Source: Paradesertivirga sp965650335
GTDB taxonomy: Bacteria > Bacteroidota > Bacteroidia > Sphingobacteriales > Sphingobacteriaceae
Length of the DNA stretch: 42,688 bases
NCBI GenBank assembly: GCA_965650335.1
Contig: CBFGOI010000028.1
Location: 1 to 42,688 of the forward strand
Direction of reading: 5' to 3'
Both the position numbers and the translations under genes were made by a program. The notes under the pieces were generated by a model. That model searched no databases and was not told the origin of the DNA. It was given only the letters and a program-made list of their open reading frames with translations. Shown here one piece after another: positions 14,740-22,281 of the stretch (position 1 is its first letter; every line of letters begins with the position of its first letter).

Positions 14740-17208
14740 ATGAACCTAAACCGAAAACTGATTTTGGCATTCTTCACGACTTTCCTCTGGGCGAGCAGTA
14801 ATGCACAAACCATTGTTAAAAAATTAAGTGCCAAACGAACAGATAAACCGATAAAAATAGATGGAATCTTAGATGATGAGGCGTGGAAAATGGCCGAATC
14901 GGGTTCTGACTTTATACAACTAAGGCCCATCCCCGGAGCGAAAGAAAAAACGGGACGGACGACTGTAGTGAAAATAATGTACGATGATGTAGCTATATAT
15001 GTATATGCCCGTATGAATGAATTATCGTCTGACAGTATTGCGCGGCAAATAGTTCCGCGGGATCAGGTTGGCAATGCAGACTTTATAGGAGTAATCTTCG
15101 ATACTTATCTTGATAAAATTAATGGCTCGGGCTTTTATGTAACTGCAGCCGGCTCTCAGTTTGATGCCAAATATTCTCAAACAGGGAATGAAGACAGTAA
15201 TTGGAATGCAGTTTGGTTTAGTGAAGTTAAAATAGACAACGAAGGCTGGTCGGCAGAAATGAAAATTCCTTATTCGGCACTTCGTTTCTCTAGTAAAGAC
15301 ATGCAAACCTGGGGAATGAATTTCTGCAGAAGCCGTCGAAAGGTTAATGAACAATACTTTTGGAATAACGTCGATCCTAAGGTGAACGGCTTCATAAACC
15401 AGGCAGGGGAATTAACTAATATCGGGAATATAAAAGCCCCTGTGAGACTCTCTTTTTCGCCGTATATCTCGAATAATACAAGTTATTATCAATATAATCA
15501 GGCTGACCTCAAAAACCTTAATTCGAAAATTAATGGTGGTCTGGATGTTAAATATGGAATAAACGACGCATTCACCTTAGACATGACATTGGTGCCTGAC
15601 TTTGGGCAGGTTCAATCGGATAACCGGATATTAAACCTTTCTCCATTTGATGTCCGCTTTAATGAAAGACGTCAATTTTTTACAGAAGGCACTGAAATGT
15701 TCAATAAAGGCGACCTGTTTTATTCCAGAAGAGTAGGTTTGGAGCCTTCATTTGACAACTCGGAAAATAGCTTAGGTTCAACAGAAAAAATCATCAATAG
15801 ACCAAGTGGCAGTAAACTAATTAATGCGACAAAAATCTCAGGCCGGACACCCGGCGGTCTCGGAATTGGCATTTTTAATGCAGTTACTAATCGTATGTAT
15901 ACTTCAATATTGGATACTGTATCAGGAATTGAAAGAAAAGCAGAAAGCCAGCCATTAACCAATTACAATATTTTAGTACTCGATCAATCCTTGAAGAATA
16001 ACTCTTCCCTAACTTTTCTAAATACGAACGTTTTAAGGGAAGGCACTGCGTATGATGCAAATGTATCTGCTGTTTTATTCCGCTTGAATAATAAAACTAA
16101 CAAATACTTCGTCTCTGGAGAGGGGAAGGTGAGCTATTTAACACCTCAGGGTGTAAATACCGCCCAAACCGGACTAAGCTATAAACTTGGTTTTGGTAAG
16201 CAAAGCGGGAGTTTTTTCTGGAATGTCCAACAAGAACTTACCGATGAGAAATACAATTCCAACGATTTAAGCTTTTTCACAAATAATAATTATTTAGATC
16301 ATAACCTGCGGTTTGGTTATAATAATTATAAACCTACTAAATGGTATAATCAATTTGAAAGCTGGATTCAAATTGCCTATTCGGAAAGATTTAAAAAAAG
16401 AGAGTACCAAAGTTTTGGAATATATCCGGGAGTTTGGATCCAGTTTAAAAATTTCTGGACGCTAAATATTAATTCGGACTGGAGATTTGAAGGAAATAAC
16501 TTTTACGAATCGCGTAGTAACGGAAAAGTGTTCAGAGAACCGGCTAATCATGGAATCAATGCCAACTTTAATACCAATCAAAGTAAAAGATATACTATAG
16601 GGGCGTTTACCGGAATTCAAGAAAAATCTATGTTGAACGGTTGGGGCTGGGGCTGGGGAATCTGGCAAAATTATAGAGTAAATGACAAGTTCTCGTTAGG
16701 AACAGAGTTTAGTACAGAACCGCGATTTGACTATGTTGGCTGGACGGACAATTTTTTTGACGAGAGTACCCAAAGTAACCAGATTGTTTTCTCCCGCTAT
16801 GATCGCCAAACTGTTGAAGCAATTTTTAGCACAAAATATACATTTTCACCAGTTATGGGCTTAACCCTACGCGCACGTCATTATTGGTCAGAAAGAGAAA
16901 ACAGGCAATTTTATTCTTTGACAGCCGACGGGACTTTGACTGAATATCCGTCTTATACAAAAAACAAAGATCAGAACTACAATGTGTTTAATATCGACAT
17001 GATTTATACATGGCAATTCGCACCGGGAAGCGAGCTGAGCGTTACGTATAAAAATGCGGGAGAAAACTCGGGAAGTATCCTTCAAAAAAATTACAGCCGC
17101 AATTTTGAAAGCACCATAAGGTCAAAACAAAATAATAGCCTTGCTCTTAAAATATTGTATTATATAGATTATTTGAATCTAAGACAGAAAGTTAAAGCAG
17201 CCGGCTGA
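14740..17208 (+). CDS. DUF5916 outer-membrane protein with N-terminal CBM9-like domain
   Basis: An 822-residue protein with a signal peptide ending near SSNAQ. Residues about 30-215 form a carbohydrate-binding family-9-like domain (KPIKIDGILDDEAWKMAES, VYARMNE, WSAEMKIPYSALRFS). The rest is the DUF5916 region, with PDFGQVQSDNRILNLSPFDV and FNERRQFFTEGTEMF (about 285-325) and a long beta-barrel rich in aromatic strands. Members are large envelope proteins of Bacteroidota with no proven function. The stop codon directly abuts the stop codon of the opposing DUF3078 gene with no spacer, and no terminator hairpin is visible there. Confidence 0.92.
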   Translation: MNLNRKLILAFFTTFLWASSNAQTIVKKLSAKRTDKPIKIDGILDDEAWKMAESGSDFIQLRPIPGAKEKTGRTTVVKIMYDDVAIYVYARMNELSSDSIARQIVPRDQVGNADFIGVIFDTYLDKINGSGFYVTAAGSQFDAKYSQTGNEDSNWNAVWFSEVKIDNEGWSAEMKIPYSALRFSSKDMQTWGMNFCRSRRKVNEQYFWNNVDPKVNGFINQAGELTNIGNIKAPVRLSFSPYISNNTSYYQYNQADLKNLNSKINGGLDVKYGINDAFTLDMTLVPDFGQVQSDNRILNLSPFDVRFNERRQFFTEGTEMFNKGDLFYSRRVGLEPSFDNSENSLGSTEKIINRPSGSKLINATKISGRTPGGLGIGIFNAVTNRMYTSILDTVSGIERKAESQPLTNYNILVLDQSLKNNSSLTFLNTNVLREGTAYDANVSAVLFRLNNKTNKYFVSGEGKVSYLTPQGVNTAQTGLSYKLGFGKQSGSFFWNVQQELTDEKYNSNDLSFFTNNNYLDHNLRFGYNNYKPTKWYNQFESWIQIAYSERFKKREYQSFGIYPGVWIQFKNFWTLNINSDWRFEGNNFYESRSNGKVFREPANHGINANFNTNQSKRYTIGAFTGIQEKSMLNGWGWGWGIWQNYRVNDKFSLGTEFSTEPRFDYVGWTDNFFDESTQSNQIVFSRYDRQTVEAIFSTKYTFSPVMGLTLRARHYWSERENRQFYSLTADGTLTEYPSYTKNKDQNYNVFNIDMIYTWQFAPGSELSVTYKNAGENSGSILQKNYSRNFESTIRSKQNNSLALKILYYIDYLNLRQKVKAAG

Positions 17209-18198
17209 TTACCTTGGAATCTTAACCATAACACCTAAAGAAAGTGCCTGGCTTGCCTGAATTTTAGAACTCGCATCATCATCATAAACTGCAATACCTG
17301 CAACAGTTACATTCACAGCTCTGTTTACTCTTGCCTGAAGCGAAATATCAAGCCTTTGATCAATATATCCCAACTTTTCATAATTGGCGAACATTGAGTA
17401 CCGGCTTTTTAAATTAATATTTTTGGCCACTTCTTTTTCAAAGTTGGTAACTAACTGAAAGGCTAGCTCGTTTCTAAATGTTTGTCCTGGCGTTACACCG
17501 AAGTTTTTCGGATTGGTAAGATATAAATCCTTATCCAGCACAAAAGTTTGCCTGGCCGTGCCCGTACCAATTCTAAGCCAAAAGCTCTTCGTAGTTTTAT
17601 ATTCAAAACCCAAGGATTCTGTTAAATAACCGGGAGACATGAATCTGGAAATTAAGGTTTGTATCTCATCTCCGTTTTTATCTTTTTTGAATGAATATCC
17701 TTTATCAAATTGCGATTCGAAATTTATAGAACCAAAGAAGGACCAGTGGTTTGAAAGCTTTAATGCAACTTTATTATCCCAATAAATCCGATCATTTGTT
17801 TTCCGTTGCAGCTGACCTTTGTTTTTAAGCTTCCCGTATTGCATAATAACTTCGGTAACATAGCTTTTATCGTCTTTGGTATAATCCGCCTTGAAATTAG
17901 ATTGTGCACCAAACGCAATAGAGTTTACCCCGCCACCCCGCCAATTTTCACTAAAGGTTGCCTGATTCATATTTATACCAAAAGATGTCCAGTTTTTCCA
18001 ATAGTTGATTTTTAGATCTAAGCCTGAGTCTGGAATATGTATAGGAAGTATCTGAAGTGCAGGCCGCCTTACGGGTAAGATATTTTTTCGGGGATATTGC
18101 TTTAAATTACCTAATTCGCTAGTATCGATATCTGCTTCCTGAGAGAATGCTATGGCAGAAGAAAATGCAAGAAAAAGAAAGACCAGAATACGCAGCAT
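17209..18198 (-). CDS. DUF3078 outer-membrane barrel protein
   Basis: A 329-residue protein with a signal peptide (MLRILVFLFLAFSSAIAFSQ). The mature part contains INYWKNWTSFGINMNQATFS followed by ENWRGGGVNSIAFGAQ, the diagnostic start of DUF3078, then regularly spaced barrel strands to VMVKIPR. Function is unknown; such proteins are assumed to sit in the outer membrane. A TTTCTTTG sequence (minus strand, 18204-18211) five bases before the ATG resembles the -7 consensus with one mismatch. It is convergent with the DUF5916 gene, the two stops touching. Confidence 0.9.
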   Translation of the reverse strand: MLRILVFLFLAFSSAIAFSQEADIDTSELGNLKQYPRKNILPVRRPALQILPIHIPDSGLDLKINYWKNWTSFGINMNQATFSENWRGGGVNSIAFGAQSNFKADYTKDDKSYVTEVIMQYGKLKNKGQLQRKTNDRIYWDNKVALKLSNHWSFFGSINFESQFDKGYSFKKDKNGDEIQTLISRFMSPGYLTESLGFEYKTTKSFWLRIGTGTARQTFVLDKDLYLTNPKNFGVTPGQTFRNELAFQLVTNFEKEVAKNINLKSRYSMFANYEKLGYIDQRLDISLQARVNRAVNVTVAGIAVYDDDASSKIQASQALSLGVMVKIPR

Positions 18199-18265
18199 TA
18201 CAACAAAGAAACTTAAAAATCTAATATCCCGGAAATAGAATGTATTTAAGAATGTAACATATTTA

Positions 18266-18589
18266 TTATAGAAAACTCAACCATCCGCAAAACTTTCGTT
18301 TTTTTAAGTAGTTGATTTCAGATTCCATGGCGTAGGCTTCTTTTTCAAAAACTATATTTAAATACGCTTCATCATGGTTGAAGTACTTAATCAGGTTATA
18401 AAGATAATGGATCAGGTAAAGAATATAAAAACCTACCAGAAGCAATTCAAGCTGCTGTTTTAAATGAATCTTCTCGTGGTTTATAAAGTCCTTCTGGCTT
18501 ATAAAACTCAATTTCTTTACCAAAATAAACGGAAAAAGTGCCATCCCTGCCATTGGCAAAAAGGGAATATAAATCACAGGAAATCTCAT
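18266..18589 (-). CDS. Small membrane protein with HExxH motif, putative metallopeptidase
   Basis: A 107-residue protein with two hydrophobic segments (about 5-25 and 49-70). Between them lies DFINHEKIHLKQQLELL, in which HEKIH (38-42) is an exact HExxH zinc-peptidase motif. After the second segment, FEKEAYAMESE (81-91) offers a glutamate in the position and E-A-Y context expected for the third ligand of a gluzincin. This resembles the membrane-embedded core of M56/BlaR1-like peptidases reduced to a minimum. Its ATG overlaps the upstream gene's TGA as ATGA (18586-18589), so the two are translated together. No named family was recognised, and peptidase activity is inferred from the motif only. 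Confidence 0.75.
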   Translation of the reverse strand: MRFPVIYIPFLPMAGMALFPFILVKKLSFISQKDFINHEKIHLKQQLELLLVGFYILYLIHYLYNLIKYFNHDEAYLNIVFEKEAYAMESEINYLKKRKFCGWLSFL

Positions 18590-19347
18590 TGTCCATTCAC
18601 CGGATTAAGAGGTGCCAGGCGGTTGGCATCAGGTTGTTTTTGGTATCGCTGATAAGATGCCTTTATAAATTCTATAAATTCATAATCATTCGCTCGTAGC
18701 ACGAAGTTGTATGAAGGTCGATACTGCTCCATAAAATCCTGTAAGAACTTGCTCTTTAAGCCAGTTACGTCGCTTACTAATCTCGCCGAATAGCGATAAT
18801 TAATTAGCTGATCATGATAATCTCTCTCTATGATTTTCTGCAGGTACCTGGCGTTCTTCCCCTCTTTACTCAAAATACTCCAAAGTGCGTCAATTCCTAA
18901 ACCGGCGCCTCCTGTACCATTTGCACCACCTACCTGCAAAATGTCTTTTGTATTTCCCTTCCTGTAGGCATCCTTAAATTCTTTCTGTGTTTTGCTTAAT
19001 TTCTCGGCGGGACTTAAAGTCGTGTCTCTGATAGTTACTTCATTCAGAAGTATACTATTCCTCTTTAAATAAAAAATCACAGTAGATTGTGATTGAATGC
19101 TTACCGTATCAACAATATAACCTTGAACAGCAGCAACTAAAATATCGCCTTTGGAGGCAATTGTTGTAAACTCACCTTTGGTATTATTATAAAATCCCTT
19201 ATCAGTATTGGTATTATAGATGTAAACCCTCGAAATGCGTTGTTTGGTATCTACATCAAATACAATTCCCTGAATCTGTCGATTCTGTGAATATAGCTTC
19301 GAGACACTAAATAAAAATAAACTGCAAAGTAATACGATACGTTTCAA
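18586..19347 (-). CDS. Secreted protein with carboxypeptidase-regulatory-like domain
   Basis: A 253-residue protein. The N-terminal signal peptide (MKRIVLLCSLFLFSVSKLYS) starts at a TTG; no ATG gives a complete signal peptide, so TTG is likely right. Residues about 22-110 read IQGIVFDVDTKQRISRVYIY, YNNTKGEFTTIASKGDILVA and NSILLNEVTI, the CarboxypepD_reg-like (CNA-B-type) beta-sandwich common in TonB-dependent receptors and other Bacteroidota surface proteins. The rest is helical and of unknown role (GGANGTGGAGLGIDALWSIL). Translational coupling with the HExxH protein suggests a joint function. Confidence 0.82.
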   Translation of the reverse strand: MKRIVLLCSLFLFSVSKLYSQNRQIQGIVFDVDTKQRISRVYIYNTNTDKGFYNNTKGEFTTIASKGDILVAAVQGYIVDTVSIQSQSTVIFYLKRNSILLNEVTIRDTTLSPAEKLSKTQKEFKDAYRKGNTKDILQVGGANGTGGAGLGIDALWSILSKEGKNARYLQKIIERDYHDQLINYRYSARLVSDVTGLKSKFLQDFMEQYRPSYNFVLRANDYEFIEFIKASYQRYQKQPDANRLAPLNPVNGQ

Positions 19348-19402
19348 GTCTTAAAGCTAATTTTTTCTTTGCAGGAAATCCTACAATTTAACACTCATTA
19401 AC

Positions 19403-20230
19403 TTATTTTGAAACAAGTAAAAGCTGTCCTAGTTTTAATTCCGCAGTTTGCAGTGAGTTTAAAATTTTTATATCATCAACAGATATTCCAAAACGCTGAC
19501 TGATAGAATAAAGAGAATCTCCTGATTTTACTTCATAGATTTTCATAGCAAGCGACACCTTTTCAGCCTGAATAACTTGTTTCCTAGGCTCTTCTTTCGC
19601 TATTTCTGCAATCACTTTCTCCTCACGTTTAATTTGTGCAATCGCACTACTTTCTTCCCTGTCGTACTGATCTAATTGATAACGCTCAATTAAATCAATC
19701 AAAAGGTCGGCATACTTAGGATTGGTCGCATATCCAGCTTTTTTTAAACCTTTTGCCCAACCTTTATAATCGTTCCTATCGAGCTGAAATAGGGAAGAAT
19801 ATCGTGCGCGTTTTAAAAATTCAGAATGATCGCGGTAAGACTGTTCGGCGTTTTCATACACTCTGAAACATTCGCCCGCGGAATCGTCGTCTTGTAAAAT
19901 GGTTGGCCCCGTCCAATCGACATTACATTTTATGCCAAAATGATTATTAGCTTGTGTAGCCAGAGTACTGTTGCCGCTAGCCGATTCAAGTAATCCCTGC
20001 GCTAAGGTTATGCTTGCCGGAATTCCACTTTTAAACATTTCATCTATCGCAATTGCTTTAAACTGTTCTATATACTCTAACGAAGTTTGACTTTTGGAAA
20101 GGGTGTTTGTTTTGAAAACTTTAACCGGAACGCTAACTGGTTTTTTGGTGTCTTTTTTAGCTATGACAGGCTTTGTTGTTGTGCACGCGATCGAGAATGC
20201 CGTGCAAAAGGTTAAAATAAATACTTTCAT
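19403..20230 (-). CDS. Glucosaminidase (GH73-type) lipoprotein with C-terminal LysM
   Basis: The open frame extends to 20260, but the ATG at 20230 gives MKVFILTFCTAFSIAC, a proper lipoprotein signal with Cys16, and avoids overlap with the upstream gene, so I choose it (275 residues). After a linker, the glucosaminidase domain spans about 50-190: ASITLAQGLLESASGNSTLA carries the probable catalytic Glu82, followed by NHFGIKC and SYRDHSEFLK. A charged segment leads to a LysM domain near 228-275 (YEVKSGDSLYSISQRFGIS). It likely cleaves peptidoglycan glycan strands from a membrane-anchored position. It is the third gene of an operon and a paralogue of the gene directly upstream. Confidence 0.9.
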   Translation of the reverse strand: MKVFILTFCTAFSIACTTTKPVIAKKDTKKPVSVPVKVFKTNTLSKSQTSLEYIEQFKAIAIDEMFKSGIPASITLAQGLLESASGNSTLATQANNHFGIKCNVDWTGPTILQDDDSAGECFRVYENAEQSYRDHSEFLKRARYSSLFQLDRNDYKGWAKGLKKAGYATNPKYADLLIDLIERYQLDQYDREESSAIAQIKREEKVIAEIAKEEPRKQVIQAEKVSLAMKIYEVKSGDSLYSISQRFGISVDDIKILNSLQTAELKLGQLLLVSK

Positions 20231-20237
20231 TAGGTTT

Positions 20238-20912
20238 TTAGAAATACAAAGTTTGTCCAATCGTTAATATGTTTGATTTTAATTCGTTCTTTTCTTTAAT
20301 CGCTTCCACTGTAGTTTGGAAACGCTTTGCTATAAGTTGCAGAGTATCACCCTTTTTTACGGAATAAACCAAAGGTTGGTTGCTTCTACTTTCATTCGCC
20401 AAAATGGTTTTCTTCTGGGTTAACACCATCGGCGTAAGCGGACCATCATATTCGTATAATTTATACGCTTTTATAATCGCCATAACCTGACTCGCCCATG
20501 TTCCGCTGGCAGCATAACCTCCTCGCTGTATTCCGTATACCCAACTTTTATAATCGCTGATTGGATATTTAGTAAAAAGACTTGAAAACCGTTTTTTTAA
20601 CAAATTTGCGAAATCCGTATATGACTCATCAACGTTTTCGTATCCTTTATAAGACGACTTAATGGGCTTCGGACCAGAGCCCCCCTTCATTCCAAAATGA
20701 TTGTTCAGATATTTCGCTATTCTGCTGTTTCCGCTGGCCGATTCATGAATTGCAACTCCCAAAACGATGCTGGCAGGTACGCCATATTCATTCATTGTTC
20801 GTATTGCCGCCTCTTTGTATAGCTCGACATATCTTTTTGCTGCCGGCTGAGCCGATACTGCTATGTTAATACATAATACCGACAAGAAAATGATTAGAGT
20901 TTTTTTAATCAT
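20238..20912 (-). CDS. Secreted glucosaminidase (GH73-type) with C-terminal LysM
   Basis: A 224-residue protein with a cleavable signal peptide (ends VSAQ near 22). The glucosaminidase domain (about 25-165) contains VPASIVLGVAIHESASGNSR with the probable catalytic Glu57, then NNHFGMKGG and FANLLKKRFSSLF. The LysM domain (about 182-224) starts VYSVKKGDTLQLIAKRFQTT. Unlike its downstream paralogue it lacks a lipobox, so it is probably periplasmic. Its ATG overlaps the methyltransferase stop as ATGA (20909-20912), and 7 bp separate it from the lipoprotein paralogue. Peptidoglycan remodelling is the likely role. Confidence 0.9.
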   Translation of the reverse strand: MIKKTLIIFLSVLCINIAVSAQPAAKRYVELYKEAAIRTMNEYGVPASIVLGVAIHESASGNSRIAKYLNNHFGMKGGSGPKPIKSSYKGYENVDESYTDFANLLKKRFSSLFTKYPISDYKSWVYGIQRGGYAASGTWASQVMAIIKAYKLYEYDGPLTPMVLTQKKTILANESRSNQPLVYSVKKGDTLQLIAKRFQTTVEAIKEKNELKSNILTIGQTLYF

Positions 20913-21553
20913 AGCTTTTGCAGTTTACGGATTATGAATAGACCATCTCGCACAGGCAATATAAACTTCTCAGTACGCTGGTCGTTACTTACTTTTTCAT
21001 TAAAATGACGAATATTTTCAGTGTCTTTATCTGTTGCCCCCAAGGTAACTTTACCACTCCACAACACATTATCAACCACTATGAGGCCCCCTTTTCTTAC
21101 CTTCTCAAATACTAAATCATAGTAAGTGCCATTGTTTTTTTTATCCGCGTCAATAAATACAATATCAAAAACTTCGTCCAATTGCGGGATGATATTCACC
21201 GCATTGCCGATATGATATTTAATTTTAGTACTGAAACGTGAGGAATCAAAGAATTGTTGTACACGTTCTTCTAACTCGGCATTTACGTCGATCGTATGTA
21301 TCAAGCCGTTATCAGCTAAACCCTCCGCTAAACACAAAGTAGCATAACCGGTATAGGTTCCAATTTCGAGAATCCGGGAAGGTGAAGTGATTTTGCTTAG
21401 AAAACTTAGGACACGACCCTGGTAATGCCCTGAAAGCATTCGAGGCATAGGTACCTTTAAATGCGTTTCACGATTTATGTATCTGAGCAATTCCGGTTCC
21501 GGATCACAATGTTGCTCAAGATAGGTCTGCAGTCCCTCAGCAAGCAGTTCCAT
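20909..21553 (-). CDS. Class I SAM-dependent O-methyltransferase
   Basis: A 214-residue protein of the O-methyltransferase family 3 (catechol/caffeoyl-CoA type). Visible are the SAM motif ILEIGTYTGYATLCLAEGL (about 60-80), the acidic HTIDVNAELEER, the metal-binding stretch VFIDADKKNNGTYYD (about 130-145) and VVDNVLWSGKV. The frame extends to a TTG at 21562, but that codon lies inside a TATATTTG promoter box, so the ATG at 21553 is preferred. The substrate is unknown. It leads an operon with two glucosaminidase-LysM genes, which may simply be co-transcription. Confidence 0.92.
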   Translation of the reverse strand: MELLAEGLQTYLEQHCDPEPELLRYINRETHLKVPMPRMLSGHYQGRVLSFLSKITSPSRILEIGTYTGYATLCLAEGLADNGLIHTIDVNAELEERVQQFFDSSRFSTKIKYHIGNAVNIIPQLDEVFDIVFIDADKKNNGTYYDLVFEKVRKGGLIVVDNVLWSGKVTLGATDKDTENIRHFNEKVSNDQRTEKFILPVRDGLFIIRKLQKL

Positions 21554-21559
21554 GGGGGG

Positions 21560-21567
21560 CAAATATA
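21560..21567 (-). promoter_or_regulatory. -7 element (TATATTTG) six bases before the methyltransferase ATG
   Basis: On the minus strand TATATTTG-CCCCCC-ATG matches the TAnnTTTG consensus exactly. A TTG (within CTTGAG) about 18 bp upstream can be the -33 element. Transcription should begin at or next to the A of the ATG, making this mRNA leaderless or nearly so. Confidence 0.5.
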
Positions 21568-21643
21568 GGGCTTTTGATTTTTACTCAAGCAAAAAATTTC
21601 ATAAAACCATGATTGTCAGCTAAATGATGGCTACTGATTAACT

Positions 21644-22078
21644 CTAAAGCGAGTTAAAGCCACGATTACTTTTTATTTCAAGATAGGACTGAAGTATAAT
21701 GGTGGCAGAGATTGTATCGATTCTTTCCTTATTTTGCCTGTCAGTTTTTTTAAATCCGCTTTGAGCGATAGTAGCGGATGCCATTTTTGAAGTAAACCGC
21801 TCATCGACAGATTCTATTTTTATTTCAGGGAAATTCTTCTTTAACATTGTAATGAAGCCTTTCACATGTTGCGCAGATTGCGAAGGTGTACCATCCATTT
21901 GTTTTGGCTCGCCAACTACGAAACATTCTACCTGTTCAGTCAGCAAATATTTTTTAATAAACTCTACTGCGTCTTTTGGGTGAATGGTGGTGAGCCCGGT
22001 GGCTATAATTTGCAGAGGATCGGTTACAGCGACGCCGATTCGTTTATTTCCGTAATCAAAAGCCATTATTCGAGCCAT
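21644..22078 (-). CDS. ruvX: RuvX/YqgF-family putative Holliday junction resolvase / pre-16S rRNA nuclease
   Basis: A 144-residue protein of normal length for the family. The RNase H-like fold is shown by MAFDYGNKRIGVAVTD (Asp8), VVGEPKQMDGTPS (about 64-76), SVDERFTSKMA (about 98-108) and KERIDTISA, which supply the conserved acidic residues. E. coli YqgF is essential and processes the 16S rRNA 5' end; a resolvase role has been shown for other members. The downstream methyltransferase has its own promoter-like element, so this gene is probably transcribed alone. Confidence 0.93.
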   Translation of the reverse strand: MARIMAFDYGNKRIGVAVTDPLQIIATGLTTIHPKDAVEFIKKYLLTEQVECFVVGEPKQMDGTPSQSAQHVKGFITMLKKNFPEIKIESVDERFTSKMASATIAQSGFKKTDRQNKERIDTISATIILQSYLEIKSNRGFNSL

Positions 22079-22082
22079 GTTT

Positions 22083-22262
22083 AGATTTGAGATTGAGACA
22101 TCAGATATGAGAATCGACTAAATGACGAAATCCATTCTCTCAAATCTACTACCTCCTGCCTGTATCGTCAAATCTTTTTAATCAGTTAATTCTCAGCTCT
22201 CACATACAAGGTCATAAATAAAGCAGCAAATTCTCACATCTCACATCTTGATTCTCACATCT
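22083..22262. repeat. Imperfect TCTCACAT/AGATTTGAGA repeats upstream of holB
   Basis: AGATTTGAGA (22083-22092) is perfectly inverted at 22138-22147, with a second inner pair GAGAAT/ATTCTC. Farther right, ATTCTCACATCT occurs at 22230-22241 and again at 22251-22262 (21-bp period), with an extra TCTCACAT near 22197. The left side is purine-rich and the right side is its approximate complement, so the whole 180 bp can fold imperfectly. It fills the divergent ruvX-holB spacer. It looks like a local simple-repeat expansion rather than a mobile element. Confidence 0.6.
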
Positions 22263-22268
22263 AATTAC

Positions 22269-22275
22269 TATTTTG
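22269..22275 (+). promoter_or_regulatory. Near-consensus -7 element (TATTTTG) six bases before the holB ATG
   Basis: TATTTTG-CAACTT-ATG is one base shorter than TAnnTTTG but has the same spacing to the ATG as the methyltransferase and ABC-transporter genes. Confidence 0.35.
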
Positions 22276-22281
22276 CAACTT

